From Avena insularis (Eukaryota; Streptophyta; Magnoliopsida; Poales; Poaceae): DNA of 64,000 nt. The position numbers and the translations under genes were made by a program. Under the pieces are notes generated by a model. It searched no databases. It saw only the letters and a list, made by a program, of their open reading frames with translations, and was not told where the DNA came from. The stretch covers positions 133,739,711 to 133,803,710 of the forward strand of contig CM042694.1 in assembly GCA_023614405.1 (NCBI GenBank), read 5' to 3'. Of this stretch, positions 21,236-33,945 are shown piece by piece (the first letter of the stretch is position 1; each line of letters starts with the position of its first letter).

Positions 21236-24200
21236 AACCTCTCTGTTTCGGTCAGCCTCTCTTCTCCTCTCCTCTTAGTCGCTCCTCTGTTCCGGTCAAT
21301 CGGTCTAGGGGTGGGAGATGGGAATTTGTTTCCTTTACCAAAGATTTGATGGTATTTTGTTCCTCCTTGTCTTCTATGATTCCTTCCTTTTTCGGGGTGG
21401 GATGGAGTGGATTGATTCTGTTTCATCAAATTATTATTCGTTTTTAATATCCGTAGTATATATGTTAAATTGTTGAATCTTTGATTACCTATATGAAAGC
21501 CAAAAATAAATTCTCTAATCGTCAATTCATGGTAATCATAAACGAAAGGGGATTTCCAGTGTACCTTGTCGTCATGGTAGTCATAAATGTCGATGCATCG
21601 AGCGGTCTTCCACACTCCGATGTCCTCTCTAACCCACCATGCTGGCAATTTTGGAGGGAGATGTGTTGTATACCTGTAAGGGCTTACCGAATTCTCCAAG
21701 GAGTTTGAATCTCGATCCGATCGAAGCTGGAGGATAGATTATGAGTCGCGTAAGGGGATGTGGTGGTAACATTACAAAGGAAACTGAAGAGTGCGGTACA
21801 GTTTGTTGCTAGCACCGAGTTTAGTTATATAAACGAATTACAAGCTAGGTTTTTCGGGAGGAGGAGTGATCCCAAAGGTGGTCGCGTGGGAGGAGGAGAA
21901 ATGGTAGATCCCGGCGTGTGGTGTGGCGATGGACTTTGGGAGGAGAAGCGTACAATAACTACAATGGAGGAGATGGCGATGTTTTATAGCTAGGGAGGGT
22001 GTGGATTCGGGAGAGCACATTAGGGCAGGGAAGAGGTGGGACCCACCCACAAATAAGAATCATGTGACGCTCTCCTCTCCACGCAACCGCTCATGTGTTT
22101 TGGTATGTCGGTCTATGGGTGAGAGAGAGAGAGATTTTTCCTTTTCTGGAGATTTGGTAGTATTAATTTTCTTCATGTCCTTTATGATTCCTTCTATTTT
22201 GTGGTGGGTGGAATGGACCGATTCTCTTATGTCAATAATTTATTTTTATTTTTAGTATTCATACTTGAATCAGTTGAATCTTTGATTAGCTACATCAAAA
22301 CCAAACAAGTCTTCAAATTATGCACTTGATAATAAAAATAGGATTTTATGTGTACCTTTCTTGCATGGTTGAATCGTGACCTCAGTGAATCAAGCGGTCT
22401 TCAGGGTTCACCGTACACCTTTAAGGGTGTGCAACATCGCCAAGGAGTTTGGATCTAGATCCAATCAGCATTACAAGATACATGATGAGTCGCGAAAGGA
22501 GATCCTGCGCTAACATGGTCAAAGAGGCTGATGGTTGTAGTATGTCTTGTTGGTAGCATTGAGGTTATCATGCACAAGAAATTATAAGCTAGTTTTTTTA
22601 GCTAGAGAGAGCGTTGGTGGCAGCGGGGGAACTATGTGTAGTGCGAGATGGGGGATTAGCCAAGTACTAAAATGACATTTAGGATAATGATAACTGTTAG
22701 ATTTGATCAGGGGTTATGTGGTATGCTCTCATATACTCGTTAGGGATTTATATGAGTGACTAAGGGGCAGACTGGCATATTATTTGGAGGGTGGGATGGA
22801 AAATCAGGGAGGCACTTATAGTAGATTAAATATGATGAGGAAGTTGGATTTGATCAGAGAGTTATGCGATGTGCTCCTATACTTGTTAGGGATTTGTGAG
22901 TGGGTAAAGAGGCGGTGGAGGGTCATATGGAATGTGGGATGGGGAATCGGGAAGGTACTTATAGGACATTAAATATGAATATAAGTGTTGGATTAGACCG
23001 AGGGTCATGTAGTCCTCTACTATACTTGCTAGGTTTGTGTGACTAGCTAAGGAGGCAGCGGTGGATCATCTAGGGCATGGGATGGGGGATTGGGCTAGTA
23101 CTTAGGACATAAAGATGCTGCGAAGCCGTCGGATTTGATCTGACACTTACGCTGTATGCTCTCCTATACTTGTTAGGGTTTTAAACTAGGTTAGGGGATG
23201 GCTCCAATGAGTCATTTACTATTTTTTAGTAAGGTGGGATGTGGAAGTAAAATCATCGAAACTTATTGGCCGGTTCCACTCCTTTCCTCTCACGTGTTAC
23301 ATTTTTATAAGTCGGGTAAATGTGGCAACCTTTTGTTTTTATGTAATTATACGATGTACCATTTATATTTTGGTGATATAGAAAGAGAGATTTGCAAATA
23401 ATTGGACAAAATCCAATAGGGCTTGAACATATCATAGAAAGTAACTCCTTCAAACAAATTAAGGGAGAAAATATGAATTGTATACTCAAAATGACATGAC
23501 TAGTCATTATCTTGAAAGAATCTTTTGCATATATATCAAATCCAAGTGTAGCGAACATTTTACTAGGAAGTATCAATCCCGTATTTTCTCACTATTGCCC
23601 AACTTTGGACACAGAATAATCTATGGTGTATGGGTGTGGAGACTTTATCACACGCCAGGGGCTAACCTTTTGTTCACATGATTTTCCTAACTATTTCGTT
23701 CAACCATGTATTATTAACCCATTTTTGAACTTTCCAATTAAAAAATAGATGTCAATTATAGTTTCGTAAATATTTCCCATAGAGTATTTTTCCTCAAAGG
23801 ATCCCTATCTATTTTCTCACAAAGGAGAGAGGTTTAAACTTTGTTCGTACCAAAAGCAAAACAAATAGAGCCTAAATTTTGGAGTTTCTCATGTATGGTG
23901 TGCTCTTCTATACTTTCTAGGGTTTTATGAGTGGGTAAGGTGCAAACGGATCATTTAGAGTGTGGTATTGGGAATTAGGAAGGTACTTATATGACATTAA
24001 AGATGATGAAAACCATTAGATTTAATCCAAGGGTTACGTGGTATGCTCTCCTATACTTTCTAGGGTTTTATGACTACGTAGGCGGGTGGCGAAGGTGGAT
24101 CTAGTGCATGGGATGGGGGATCAAGAATGTACTTATAGGACATTAAAGTTGATGAGAACCTTTGGATTTGATCAGAGGTTTATGTTGTATGCCCTCCTAT

Positions 24201-24267
24201 ACTTATTAGGACATTAAAGTTGCGGAGAACCTTCGGATTTGATCAGAGGGTTATGTTGTATGCTCTC
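21236..24267. repeat. large duplicated block, copy D2, left part
   Basis: Colinear with 16200-19660. It starts at 'ctctgtttcggtcagcctct', matching 16205 onward, and is cut at 24267 within the motif 'tatgctctc' by the retrotransposon nest. Its continuation 'atatacttgttag' is found at 49221. Confidence 0.8.
21840..22600 (-). repeat. promoter copy 3
   Basis: Third copy of the same block with its TATA box at 21982-21987, about 5.04 kb from copy 2. Upstream of it, 21240-21840 repeats 16200-16830, so copies 1-2 and their spacer were duplicated as part of a larger unit. Confidence 0.75.
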
Positions 24268-25853
24268 TGATACATTGCAAATGTATCTATAATTTTTGAT
24301 GTTCCATGCTTGGTTTTATCCACTTTCTTGTGTTTTGTCCACACTTTGGAGTACTTTTCATATGATTTCTTAGACTAACCTATTAACAAGAGCAACAGTG
24401 TCAGCTGCCTGTTTTATGCTGTTTTTGGTTCAAGGAAAGTCAGAAAATGAATATTCTCGGAATTGGACGGGACAAAAGCCAAAGTGCCTATTTTTCCGGA
24501 AGTTATCAAATGCCAGAATACAAGACAGAGAAGGGCTGGGGGCCGGCCACACCACCTGGCCGCGGGGCCAGGCCTAGCCCGCACCAGGGGGTGGTCTGGC
24601 CGACCCCATCACCCCCTCGGCCTCTCCTTCCGCCTATAAGATGCCCTCGGGACGAAAACCCTAAGTACCCGATCAAAAATCCACGAAAGAGTGCAGAGCC
24701 GTCATCTCCATCCCTAGATCGGGAGGGATCTGAAGCTCTTCCCGGCACCCTGCCAGAGAGGGGAATTCACCCTGGAGGCCTTCTTCATTATCATGCAAGC
24801 CTCCGGTGTGATGCGTGAGTAGTTCATCTCTGGACTACGGGTCCATGTAGTAGCTAGATGTCTGGTTCTCCTCCTTTGTGCTTTCATGTTTAGATCTTGT
24901 GAGCTCCATTCATGATCAAGATCATCTATTTGTAATTCTGCATGTTGTGTTTGTGGGGATCCGATGGATATTGAGATGCTATTTCAGATTGATTATTAAT
25001 TCTATCATGTCTTTGTTATTTGTGATCGTGCATGCTTTCCGTTGTTAGTATCTATCTTGGCCAAGTAGATTCTAGCAACTCCAAGAGTTAGTATTTATGC
25101 TCGATAGTGGGTTCATGCCTCTGGTAATCTGGGGAAGTGACATAAATCTCTAAGGTACTAGATGTGATGTTGCTACTAGAGAGAAAATAACAATCCTTTG
25201 TTCATAGAACAATCATATTGTTTACATTACACACAATTCGTAAAGCAATAATATGTTGCTTGCAACTTAATACTAGAGGGGGTTCGGATGATAACCTGAA
25301 GGTGGATTATTAGTCATAGATGCAGTTGGATGGCGGTCTATGTATAATGTTGTAATGCCCAATCAAGTTCCAAAGGAGTCAAGATGATTAGTATATGCAT
25401 GTATTGCTTTCTCGATGTTTGTCAATTGTTCCACTATAATTTATTCACCCAGCATGTTATCTATCTTAAGGAGAGCCACCTCTAGTGAACTATGGACCCC
25501 GGTCCTTTTCTTTTACATACAATCTACAAACTGTTTACTGCTTTGTGTTTACTTTCTGCAAACTATTACTTCCGTCCATTCAATACGTTTAATCCTTTGT
25601 TTTCAGCAAAACCGGTGAGATTGACAACCTCATCGCAAGTTGGGGACAGAGTTCTGTGGTTGTGTTGTGCAGGTCTCCACGTTCTTCTGGCACCGTAGTC
25701 ATGCCACCTTAGCGTTCACTAGCTACACCTTTGGGGTGTTTCCTTGCTCCTCTTGGATTGATAACCTTGGTTTCGTCTTGAGGAAAACTTTGATGTGCTC
25801 ATCATACCTTCCTCTTGGGGTTCCCAACGAGCTCGATATATTTTGGGCCATCA
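24268..25853 (+). repeat. 5' LTR of element C
   Basis: 1586 bp, TGATACATTG...GGGCCATCA. It contains a TATA-like 'cctataaga' near 24635 shortly before a conserved leader 'gacgaaaaccctaagtaccc'. Confidence 0.8.
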
Positions 25854-26066
25854 AGCATATTTTCTCGGCGCTTAGGGAGTCAAGGACATCTTCACAAGGG
25901 GAGTCCCTCATAACCAATCTCTTTACTTTGTTATTTTTTTTTTGCTTAGTTTCTTTTTGCTTTGTTTGCTTGTTTCTTTATCAAAAACACACAAAAAATT
26001 AGTTTTACTAGTTTGCTTTTTTATTTGAAAACACAAAAAAATTAGTTCCTTTCTCAAGTTGCCACT

Positions 26067-26483
26067 ATGTCTAGCCTTGCTCCAATCACTATGTCACCCG
26101 AGGAAATGATTTTCACTTTTAAACAAGGAATTGAGGAAAGCTTCAAGGAAGCTTGGTCTAGAATCTCTAATCTACATGAAAAAACTGAGCCTAAAATGAC
26201 GCAAAGCTTATTCCTTAGCTGTTTTTACCTTGGAATTGCTCTTTGCTATAGATATGCTTTAGATGCTGTTGTGGGAGGAGATTTCCTCCAATGTAATGAG
26301 GATGATGCTATTAATGCTATAAAATTGATCCTCACTTACAACTTGCCTAGCCAAACTGATATTTCTTTCGCAAGAATATTTGCTAGATTGAACACTCTTG
26401 AAACTAGCACTACTAGCTTAAAAGATTTCTATAATACGCTTAGGGAGCATCACAATTATGTTCCAATAAATTCTGAACCATAA
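26067..26483 (+). pseudogene. gag-like frame of element C
   Basis: A 138-codon frame starting MSSLAPITMSPEEMIFTFKQ and containing FKEAWSRISN, LDAVVGGDFL and then TSLKDFYNTLREH before a TAA. Proteins of this type are familiar from Triticeae Athila-like elements, where they take the place of a normal Gag. It is shorter than a full Gag (over 300 residues) and has no zinc knuckle. The reading continues with the remnant at 26547 after a stop. Its 5' leader is nearly identical to that of element B although the protein is different. Confidence 0.5.
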
Positions 26484-26546
26484 AAGTGGCTCCCTACAGT
26501 AAAGATTGAGATAAACACTGAAACTTTTCAAGCCCGCTGTGATATC

Positions 26547-26864
26547 ATGTCTGAATTTTGTCTTATGCCCAAAGATATTTACGAATCTTTGAATCTTTGG
26601 TGTCTTACTGAAGGAGGAAAAGAAACATCTCTTGTTAATAATCCTACCATATTACCTATTGGAATAGCTGAAAGAGTGTTTACAAAGATCCTTGGGAAAA
26701 TGATTTCTACTGATTATCTTGTTATTGAATGTGCAGGAAAAGGACAAATTACACTTGGAAGGTCCCTATTAGAACTTCTCGGAGCAATGATAGATGTGGG
26801 AAAGGGGACCATGCACCTTTCTTCTCCACCAAACAATCATATTTTCCCCAAGGTTAAGAATTAA
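26547..26864 (+). pseudogene. retropepsin-like remnant of element C
   Basis: The frame contains MPKDIYESLNL, STDYLVIECAGKG and ITLGRSLLELLGAMIDVGKG. These line up with the C-terminal half of the aspartic protease in element B (MPRRIYDMLDL, PVDFYVLDVEYNA, ITLGRPFLRTVGAIIDMKEG). The N-terminal half with the catalytic Asp (LCDLGAS in relatives) is missing, so it cannot be an active protease. Confidence 0.6.
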
Positions 26865-27619
26865 AGTAAGAGAGGTAAGGGCAAGAAATTTGGTCTTAAT
26901 GCTTCTTCATTTGAGAACACTTGATTTTTTCTTGCTTCTTATGCCTAACTTAAAGGCGTTAAAGAAAAGTACTTATTGGGAGATAACCCAAAAGTTTTAT
27001 ATGAGTATTGGAAGTTATTACCTCAGTAATAACCGCTCCTTATCCTTTTTATTTGCTTTTTGTGCCAAGAGTAACCTCTAATGAGAGAGAAGTAATGATT
27101 GGAAAAGTTGCTGTCCCGAAACAGATTTCTGTGCTTCACCGTAAAAATTCGTGTAAAATCTCTGAACGTCTTTTTGAGGCGTGAATTTTTGTGCTTCTGC
27201 CCCAGGTTGTTATCTAACTTTAGTTAGTTCAACACTTTTTGATTTGAGTAACAGAAGGTCTTCTAAACAATTCGTCTTTACCTGCTGGTCTATTTTGACA
27301 GATTTCTGCCATTTTTTGCATTTGCTTCTTGTTGGTTCCTTTTTGAGTTCTTTTGGGGAATTGAGCTTTTTGAGGGAAGTGCTACAGTAGCTAGTGTTCT
27401 AATGGAATTTTATTTGGTGTTAAAACTGAACCTTAAGACTTATTTATCTTGATTGCACTAATGTTGCTAATAAAGATTGTGTGAAGTTTTGTATGAAGGA
27501 AAAATTTCAGGTGTATGGAAGGAATGAGTAATGAGATGAAGGATGGAATAAAGCTCAAGCTAGGGGATGCCATGCGTGTCACCCCAAGAAATATCCAAGA
27601 AGTACAAGCGTCAAAGCTT

Positions 27620-27640
27620 GGGGATTCCCAAGGCATCCCC
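27620..27640 (+). other. conserved hairpin in the 3' tract of element C
   Basis: GGGGATTCC-CAA-GGCATCCCC: nine-base arms with one mismatch. The same hairpin is perfect in element B at 41551-41571. Confidence 0.6.
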
Positions 27641-29703
27641 TTCTTCATCAATAAAAATCCTAGGTCCTTCCAAACGCTTCATTTTTATTGTTTCATGCAC
27701 AGTTGTGTTTATCTTGGAGCGTCTTATTTTTCGTTTTTGTTTTGGTTTTTCGTTTGCTTTTTTTGCTGAATAAATTGGTTGGACCCCCTCTTTCATACAT
27801 TGGTTTTCAAATAGTTTGGTTTGGTTTGGAAAAGAGTAGGAAAGTTCATGCTTATGCGGTAAAAAGAGCTTGTTTTTGACTGTGGCCTATGCTTTGTCAT
27901 GCCATGCTTGATATTGTTTTGGATTTATGCTTAGTATTCTTTGTTGTAGCATGACTTGTTATAAACAATTGATATTGCTTAATGTGCCTTGGATGAATCA
28001 TGTGTTGTTTTAGCATATTAAAGCATAGTATAGTGGTATTCTCCTTTGATGCTTTATTTGGGTTGACTTGGCGCATGCTCACACCATGTTATGACTATCT
28101 CAAGTCACCATAGCCTTTATGATCCTTTAGTTTTCAACTTGTAGTATCACTTTATGCTTTGATCAATGATGTTTTGTCGCTCTGCATGATTATGGCCATT
28201 ATTGCTCTCTTAGTTTGTCGCTCCCAGTCTTTTGCTAGCCTCCGCAACCAAGTATGAGTTCCACTCATGCATCCAACTCCCTAAACCAAGTTATTCCAAA
28301 GTGTCCACCATACCTACCTACTAGCTTAAGCTATTCCAAGTATATTCATGCTTTTGTTTATCTTCCAAATTAAACTTGTTATGAGAAAACTAGTGATTAA
28401 AGCTCTCACGAACTTGATGGCACACTTTACTTTTCTTGCCCTTAATAAACTTGAACCATTGTGTCGTCTATGTTGTATATGCTTGCACTTATTTGTTGGG
28501 AATTAGCAGAACCATGTTGTCATGGGAAACGCTTTCAACATTGCACTTGGTACTTTGTACCTAGTTGATATCATGCTCTTTTGTATATGGATGTCGTCGG
28601 TGTGAAATGAAAGGGGAGCTTGTAAGTCCATGGAGTTATTTATATGTGTTAGATAAATGCCTGGGCCGCTGGTCTAATCCATGCTGACATGGTGGAAACC
28701 TGCAGCGTAACCATAATGAGCTGTCTATGAAGCATTCTTCTTATAAAAAAAGAGTCCTATATTGAGAAAAAAGAGGAAAAGAGAAAAAAATGAGATTATG
28801 AAAAGAGGAAAGAGAGAAAAAAGCACCAAATTCCCATGGTAAATAAGAAGATTGCTGAGATGCTCGTTGTCGGCTTGCCTTGTCATTTTGATATGGGGAT
28901 TCTTTCGTATCATCGGGCAAGGGGTACCCCGTTGGCGGTTCTCTATGATACACATATACTTACGATGACAAGAACTTACCGGTGACTAAACTTGAGTAGC
29001 ATGAGGAGCGGCCCTCGTATCCAAGGGACATGAGATTTCTAACTTATACTTCATCAAGCATGTACACCATAGTTTGTTCACTTTAACCTTAATCACTTCA
29101 AGATGCTTATGATAGGGGCAATGAGAGCTGAAAGCTATAAGTACCATAATTTTTTGAAGCTCTTTATGAAACTTGAATCTCTGCTTCCTTCTATCAAGGC
29201 CTTTCTTCCACCATTATATTGAGTCTCCACCTTCTATCTTTATGCACCTACTTTGAGAGCATAGTGGCCATTCTTAGTTCTATGTGCATTGTCCCAAAAC
29301 TAGCTGATTGATGCATAACTTGATATTGCTTGTTTTAAACTATTTGTATCTAGTCACTCTTATGAACTTTGAAGGTGTCCTATGCATTTATATTTGCTAC
29401 TCTATGAGGGACAAGCTAAATACTATTATGCTATGTTTTCTTTATGTGAAACAAACAAACCTCTTGCAAAGCATTGTTATTCATGAATCTTTTGTCTGTG
29501 CCTTTTCATGTTGCATCATAGTTTCTTTGTCTTATTGCTAGAACTTTGTCTTTCATGTTATGATTGAAGTACTATGATCCTAGCTTTGAATGTTTTACAA
29601 ATACTTTGATCAAGTCTTTGATGGTGCATGTCACCACAAACATTATTCTTTCTTTTTACCACTTACCTACTCGAGGACGAGCAGGAGTTAAGCTTGGGGA
29701 TGT

Positions 29704-31284
29704 TGATACATTGCAAATGTATCTATAATTTTTGATGTTCCATGCTTGGTTTTATCCACTTTCTTGTGTTTTGTCCACACTTTGGAGTACTTTTCATATG
29801 ATTTCTTGGACTAACCTATTAACAAGAGCCACAGTGCCAGCTACCTATTTTCTTCTGTTTTTGATTCCAGGAAAGTCAGAAAATGAATATTCTCGGAATT
29901 GGACGGGACAAAAGCCAAAGTGCCAATTTTTCCAAAAGTCATCAGATGCCAGAATACGAGACGGAGAAGGGCTGGGGGGGCGGCCACACCACCTGGCCAT
30001 GCGGCCAGGCCTGACCCGAGGTGGTGCCTGGCCGACCCCTCGGCCTCTCCTTCCGCCTATAAGATTCCCTCGGGACGAAAACCCTAAGTACCCAATCAAA
30101 AATCCACGAAAGAGTCTGAAGCCGCCGTCATCTCCATCCCTAGATCGGGAGGGATCTGAAGCTCTTCCCGGCACCCTGCCAGAGAGGGGAATTCACCCTG
30201 GAGGCCTTCTTCATCATCATGCAAGCCTCCGGTGTGATGCGTGAGTAGTTCATCTCTGGACTACGGGTCCATGTAGTAGCTAGATGGCTGGTTCTCCTCC
30301 TTTGTGCTTTGATGTCTAGATCTTGTGAGCTCCGTTCATGATCAAGATCATCTATTTGTAATTCTGCATGTTGTGTTTGCGGGGATCCGATGGATATTGA
30401 GATGCTATTTCAGATTGATTATTGATTCTATCATGTCTTTGTTATTTGTGATCTTGCATGCTTTCCGTTGTTAGTATCTATCTTGGCCAAGTAGATGCTA
30501 GCAACTCCAAGAGTTAGTATTTATGCTCGATGGTGGGTTCATGGCTCTAGTAATCTGGGGAAGTGACATAAATCTCTAAGGTACTAGATGCGTTGTTGCT
30601 ACTAGGGAGAAAACAACAATCCTTTGTTCATAGAACAATCGTATTGTTTACATTACACGCAATTCATAAAGCAATAATCTGTTCCTTGCAACTTAATACT
30701 AGAGGGGGTTCGGATGATAACCTGAAGGTGGATTATTAGTCATAGATGCAGTTGGATGGCGGTCTATGTATAATGTTGTAATGCCCAATCAAGTTCCAAA
30801 GGAGTCAAGATGATTAGTATATGCATGTATTGCTTTCTCGATGTTTGTCAATTGTCCCACTATAATTTGTTCACCCAGCATGTTATCTATATTAAGGAGA
30901 GCCACCTCTAGTGAACTATGGACCCCGGTCCTTTTCTTTTACATACAATCTACAAACTGTTTACTGCTTTGTGTTTACTTTCTGCAAACTATTACTTCCT
31001 TCCATTCGATACGTTTAATCCTTTGTTTTCAGCAAAACCGGTGAGATTGACAACCTCATCGCAAGTTGGGGACAGAGTTCTGTGGTTGTGTTGTGCAGGT
31101 CTCCACGTTGCTGCTAGCACCGGTAGTGCGCCACCTTAGCGTTCATTAGCTACACCTTTGGGGTGTTTCCTTGCTCCTACTAGATTTATAACCTTGGTTT
31201 CATACTGAGGGAAAACTTGCTGCTCTACTCATCATACCTTCCTCTTGGGGTTCCCCAACGAGCTCGATATATTTTGGGCCATCA
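29704..31284 (+). repeat. 3' LTR of element C
   Basis: 1581 bp, very similar to 24268-25853. It is preceded by a polypurine-type motif TTAAGCTTGGGGATGT and followed directly by a fragment of element A's LTR. Confidence 0.8.
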
Positions 31285-31407
31285 TACACGAAGGCAATTC
31301 TGCTAAAAACAGCGTCAGTCCGCGTTAGTTGCATCCAAATTACACAAGTTTAGAGGAGAAACAATAGCAAAAGTGTTCGGGAAAGTAGATACATTTTGGA
31401 CGTATCA
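31285..31407 (-). repeat. truncated 3' LTR of element A
   Basis: Matches the first ~120 bp of the intact LTR (49215 downward), including 'gcaattctgctaaaaacag' and 'gtgttcgggaaagtagatac'. The remaining ~1.23 kb is missing, exactly where element C's right LTR abuts. Confidence 0.8.
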
Positions 31408-32242
31408 ACTCCCCCCAAGCTTAGCTTATTGCTTGTCCTCAAGCAATTCAGTTGAAAACTGAGTTCGATAAAAGAACTTCCATGTACACATTTGCTTCAT
31501 ATGATGTATATATTCTTAGCATGTGATCAACTACTTAGACAATTCATAATAAGGAGTATGCAACTAAGTTTACTCAATAGGCATTGCAAGCTATGAAGAG
31601 ATTCCAACTCAAAAATAATAAGTAGCATGAAGCATAAACATAAGCAACATTACAATGCTCATAAAAAGGTATGATAGAGTGGTATCTTGCTTTCCTTTGA
31701 TCTAAGGCACCTCTGAAGTTCAGGTGAAGACTAGAAGTAAAGATATCAAAGATACAAGCATCAAATTCATAACATAAATAATCAAGTTTTGAGACAAGCA
31801 CAAAGAATGACAACTATGCTCTCAAGAAGGTGCTCAAAGAATATGTGGAGACTCAACAAGTAAAAGAAAAGGTTTTGAATAATTTGAAAAGCTTCCAAAT
31901 GCTGAAAGTATGGTACTCATTAGCTTTGAGCTCTCATTGCCCCTATCATAAGCATCTTTAATGTGTTTAAGGTGAAAGTGAGGTCCAATCTGAGTTATAT
32001 GCTTGACAGACTATAAACTAAAAATCCCATGTCCCTTGAGTACGAGGGTCGCTCCTCATGCTACTCAACTTTAGTTACCGGTAAGTTCTTGTCATCATAA
32101 ATATGTGCATATCATAGAGAACCGCCAATGGGGTACCCCTTGCCCGATGATACGGAAGAATCCCCATATCAAAATGACAAGGCAAGCAGACAATGAGTAT
32201 CTCAGCAATCTTCTTATTTACCATGGGAAAATGGTGCTTTTT

Positions 32243-33890
32243 TGAAGGAAATATGCCCTGAGAGGCGATAATAAAGTTGTTATTATGTATTCCTTGTATA
32301 TGATAGATGTTTATTTTACATGCTATAATTGTATTGATAGGAAACATCAATACATGTGTGTTTAATAAACAAAAAGGGTTCCTAGTCATGCCTCTCTTAT
32401 AGACTAGCTTGTTGATTAACAAGATGATCAAGGTTTCCTGATCATGGACAATGGATGTTGTTAATAACAAGGTCACACCATTGGTGGAACGATGTGATGA
32501 ACATTCATCCGAAGTATAGCATTACGATCAAGTCATTGTGTTTATATTGCTATAACATCATACGAAGTAATCTTTATCCTTAGACCATGAGATCATGTTA
32601 ATTGCTAACACCGGAAGAGTATCTTGATAACATCAAATGTCACACCGTAACAGGGTGACTATAAAGACGGGTTCAGTGCTACGAAGGTGTTATGTTGAGG
32701 CTCATGGATCAAGAGTGGAATTTGTCAATCCAGATGACGGATAGATATACTCTAGGCCCTCTCGGTGATATCACATTAGGATAGCTTGCAAGCAAGTGAT
32801 GTGATCACTAGAATGTTATATCACGGGAACGAGAAAAGAGTGCATGTCGGTAACGAGATCAAACTAGGCATGGAGATGCCGATGATCGAATCTCGGACAT
32901 GTAATATATCGAGAGACAACGGGATTTAGTTACAAGCGTTAAAGGTTCTCACGATCACAGGAGTCATCGTTGAATGTGTAGGAGTCGATCGGATCTCCGT
33001 GTCCGCTGATTATTGATCGGAGAAGGGTCTCGATCATGTCTGCATTATTCGCGAACCGTAGGGTGGCACACTTAAGAGTTACCGGACACCATTTTGGAGC
33101 ACATATGTTTCAGACGAAAGAATTGCAAAGCGCAGGAATTGTTTCAGTAGAAACCGAAAATTGTTTCGGGTGAAATTGCAGAAGGTGGTTCTGCATGTGA
33201 TATTGAAATATTGCAAGGGGCTATATGTGAATGTTTGTTAATTAAATTAATTAACAAAATTCTGAATAAATTTAATAAAAGATTTTTATTAAATGAGAGA
33301 GCATTAAATTTGGAGAAACCTAATGCATTTAAAGTGGAGACTTTAAAAGGGAATGTGAAGAGGCATTTTAATGTGGAGTTACCACCACATGAATGGGGAG
33401 GTGAGGTCACCCCCATGCCGACCATGGAGATAGGTGGAACCCCCTCCTCCTATAAAAGGCCACCCATTCCTCCTTCATCCACACACCTCCTTGTGAAGGA
33501 TCTCTCCCCTCTAGAATTATTCCCCATGGTCTCGGATTAGCGAGATACATGTTCCAGTGGCATTTAAATGCTGGAAGGAGTTCTTTGCTTCCTGGATCGC
33601 TGAGCGAGGAGGTGGAGGTTGTCCGGTGGCTTAAGCGTGTGTCTTGAGTGCGGATCTTGCTGCTGAGTTCTTGGCTCAGACTTCCTCACGATCTTGAGAT
33701 CGGCAAGTGTACGACTACATCAACCACGAGTTCCTACTCGTTAACAAAGCTCGTTGTCTTCGAGGGTAAGTTCTCCATGGATGTATGTCCACCCTTTGCT
33801 TTGTACCTAGTAGATAGATCTTGGCGTGTAGTTCACACCGTAGGAAATTTTTTGTTTTCTATGCTGCGGACCCAACAGTGGTATCAGAGC
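32243..33890 (+). mobile_element. Ty1/copia LTR with primer site (Angela/BARE-like)
   Basis: Begins TGAAGGAAATATGCCCTGAG, close to the well-known Triticeae copia LTR start, and ends ACCCAACA at about 33877. TGGTATCAGAGC, the tRNA-iMet primer site, follows at 33879-33890. A plant TATA box TATAAAAGG lies at 33451 and a pyrimidine-rich leader after it. Only about 50-60 bp of internal sequence follow before a fragment of another LTR, so the element is otherwise deleted. The LTR is ~1.63 kb, normal for this group. Confidence 0.8.
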
Positions 33891-33945
33891 CTGATCTATG
33901 CGTAGGTGCTTTGCACGGGTAGTACACATATGTTTATATGTGGGC

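Larger units (their letters stand above)
24268..31284 (+). mobile_element. retrotransposon C: Athila-clade Ty3/gypsy, non-autonomous (Sabrina/WHAM-like LTRs)
   Basis: Two direct LTRs (24268-25853 and 29704-31284, both starting TGATACATTGCAAATG and ending GGGCCATCA) bracket 3.85 kb. The internal part holds a short gag-like frame (26067-26483) and a protease-like remnant (26547-26864), then ~2.8 kb of non-coding sequence. No reverse transcriptase, RNase H or integrase is present. The primer site is damaged: where element B has TGGCGCCGTTGCCGGGGA, C has a shortened TCGGCGCTTAGGGAG. The flanks do not match (CTCTC left, TACAC right), so at least one side was rearranged after insertion. Confidence 0.75.

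Noticed and set aside
16200..24267. CACTA transposon as explanation of the tandem repeats
   Set aside because: No CACTA/TAGTG termini, no 3-bp duplication and no transposase seen around the array. It remains the main alternative and should be tested by search.
24263..31289. Target duplication for element C
   Set aside because: CTCTC on the left and TACAC on the right do not match, so C's flanks are not an original insertion pair.
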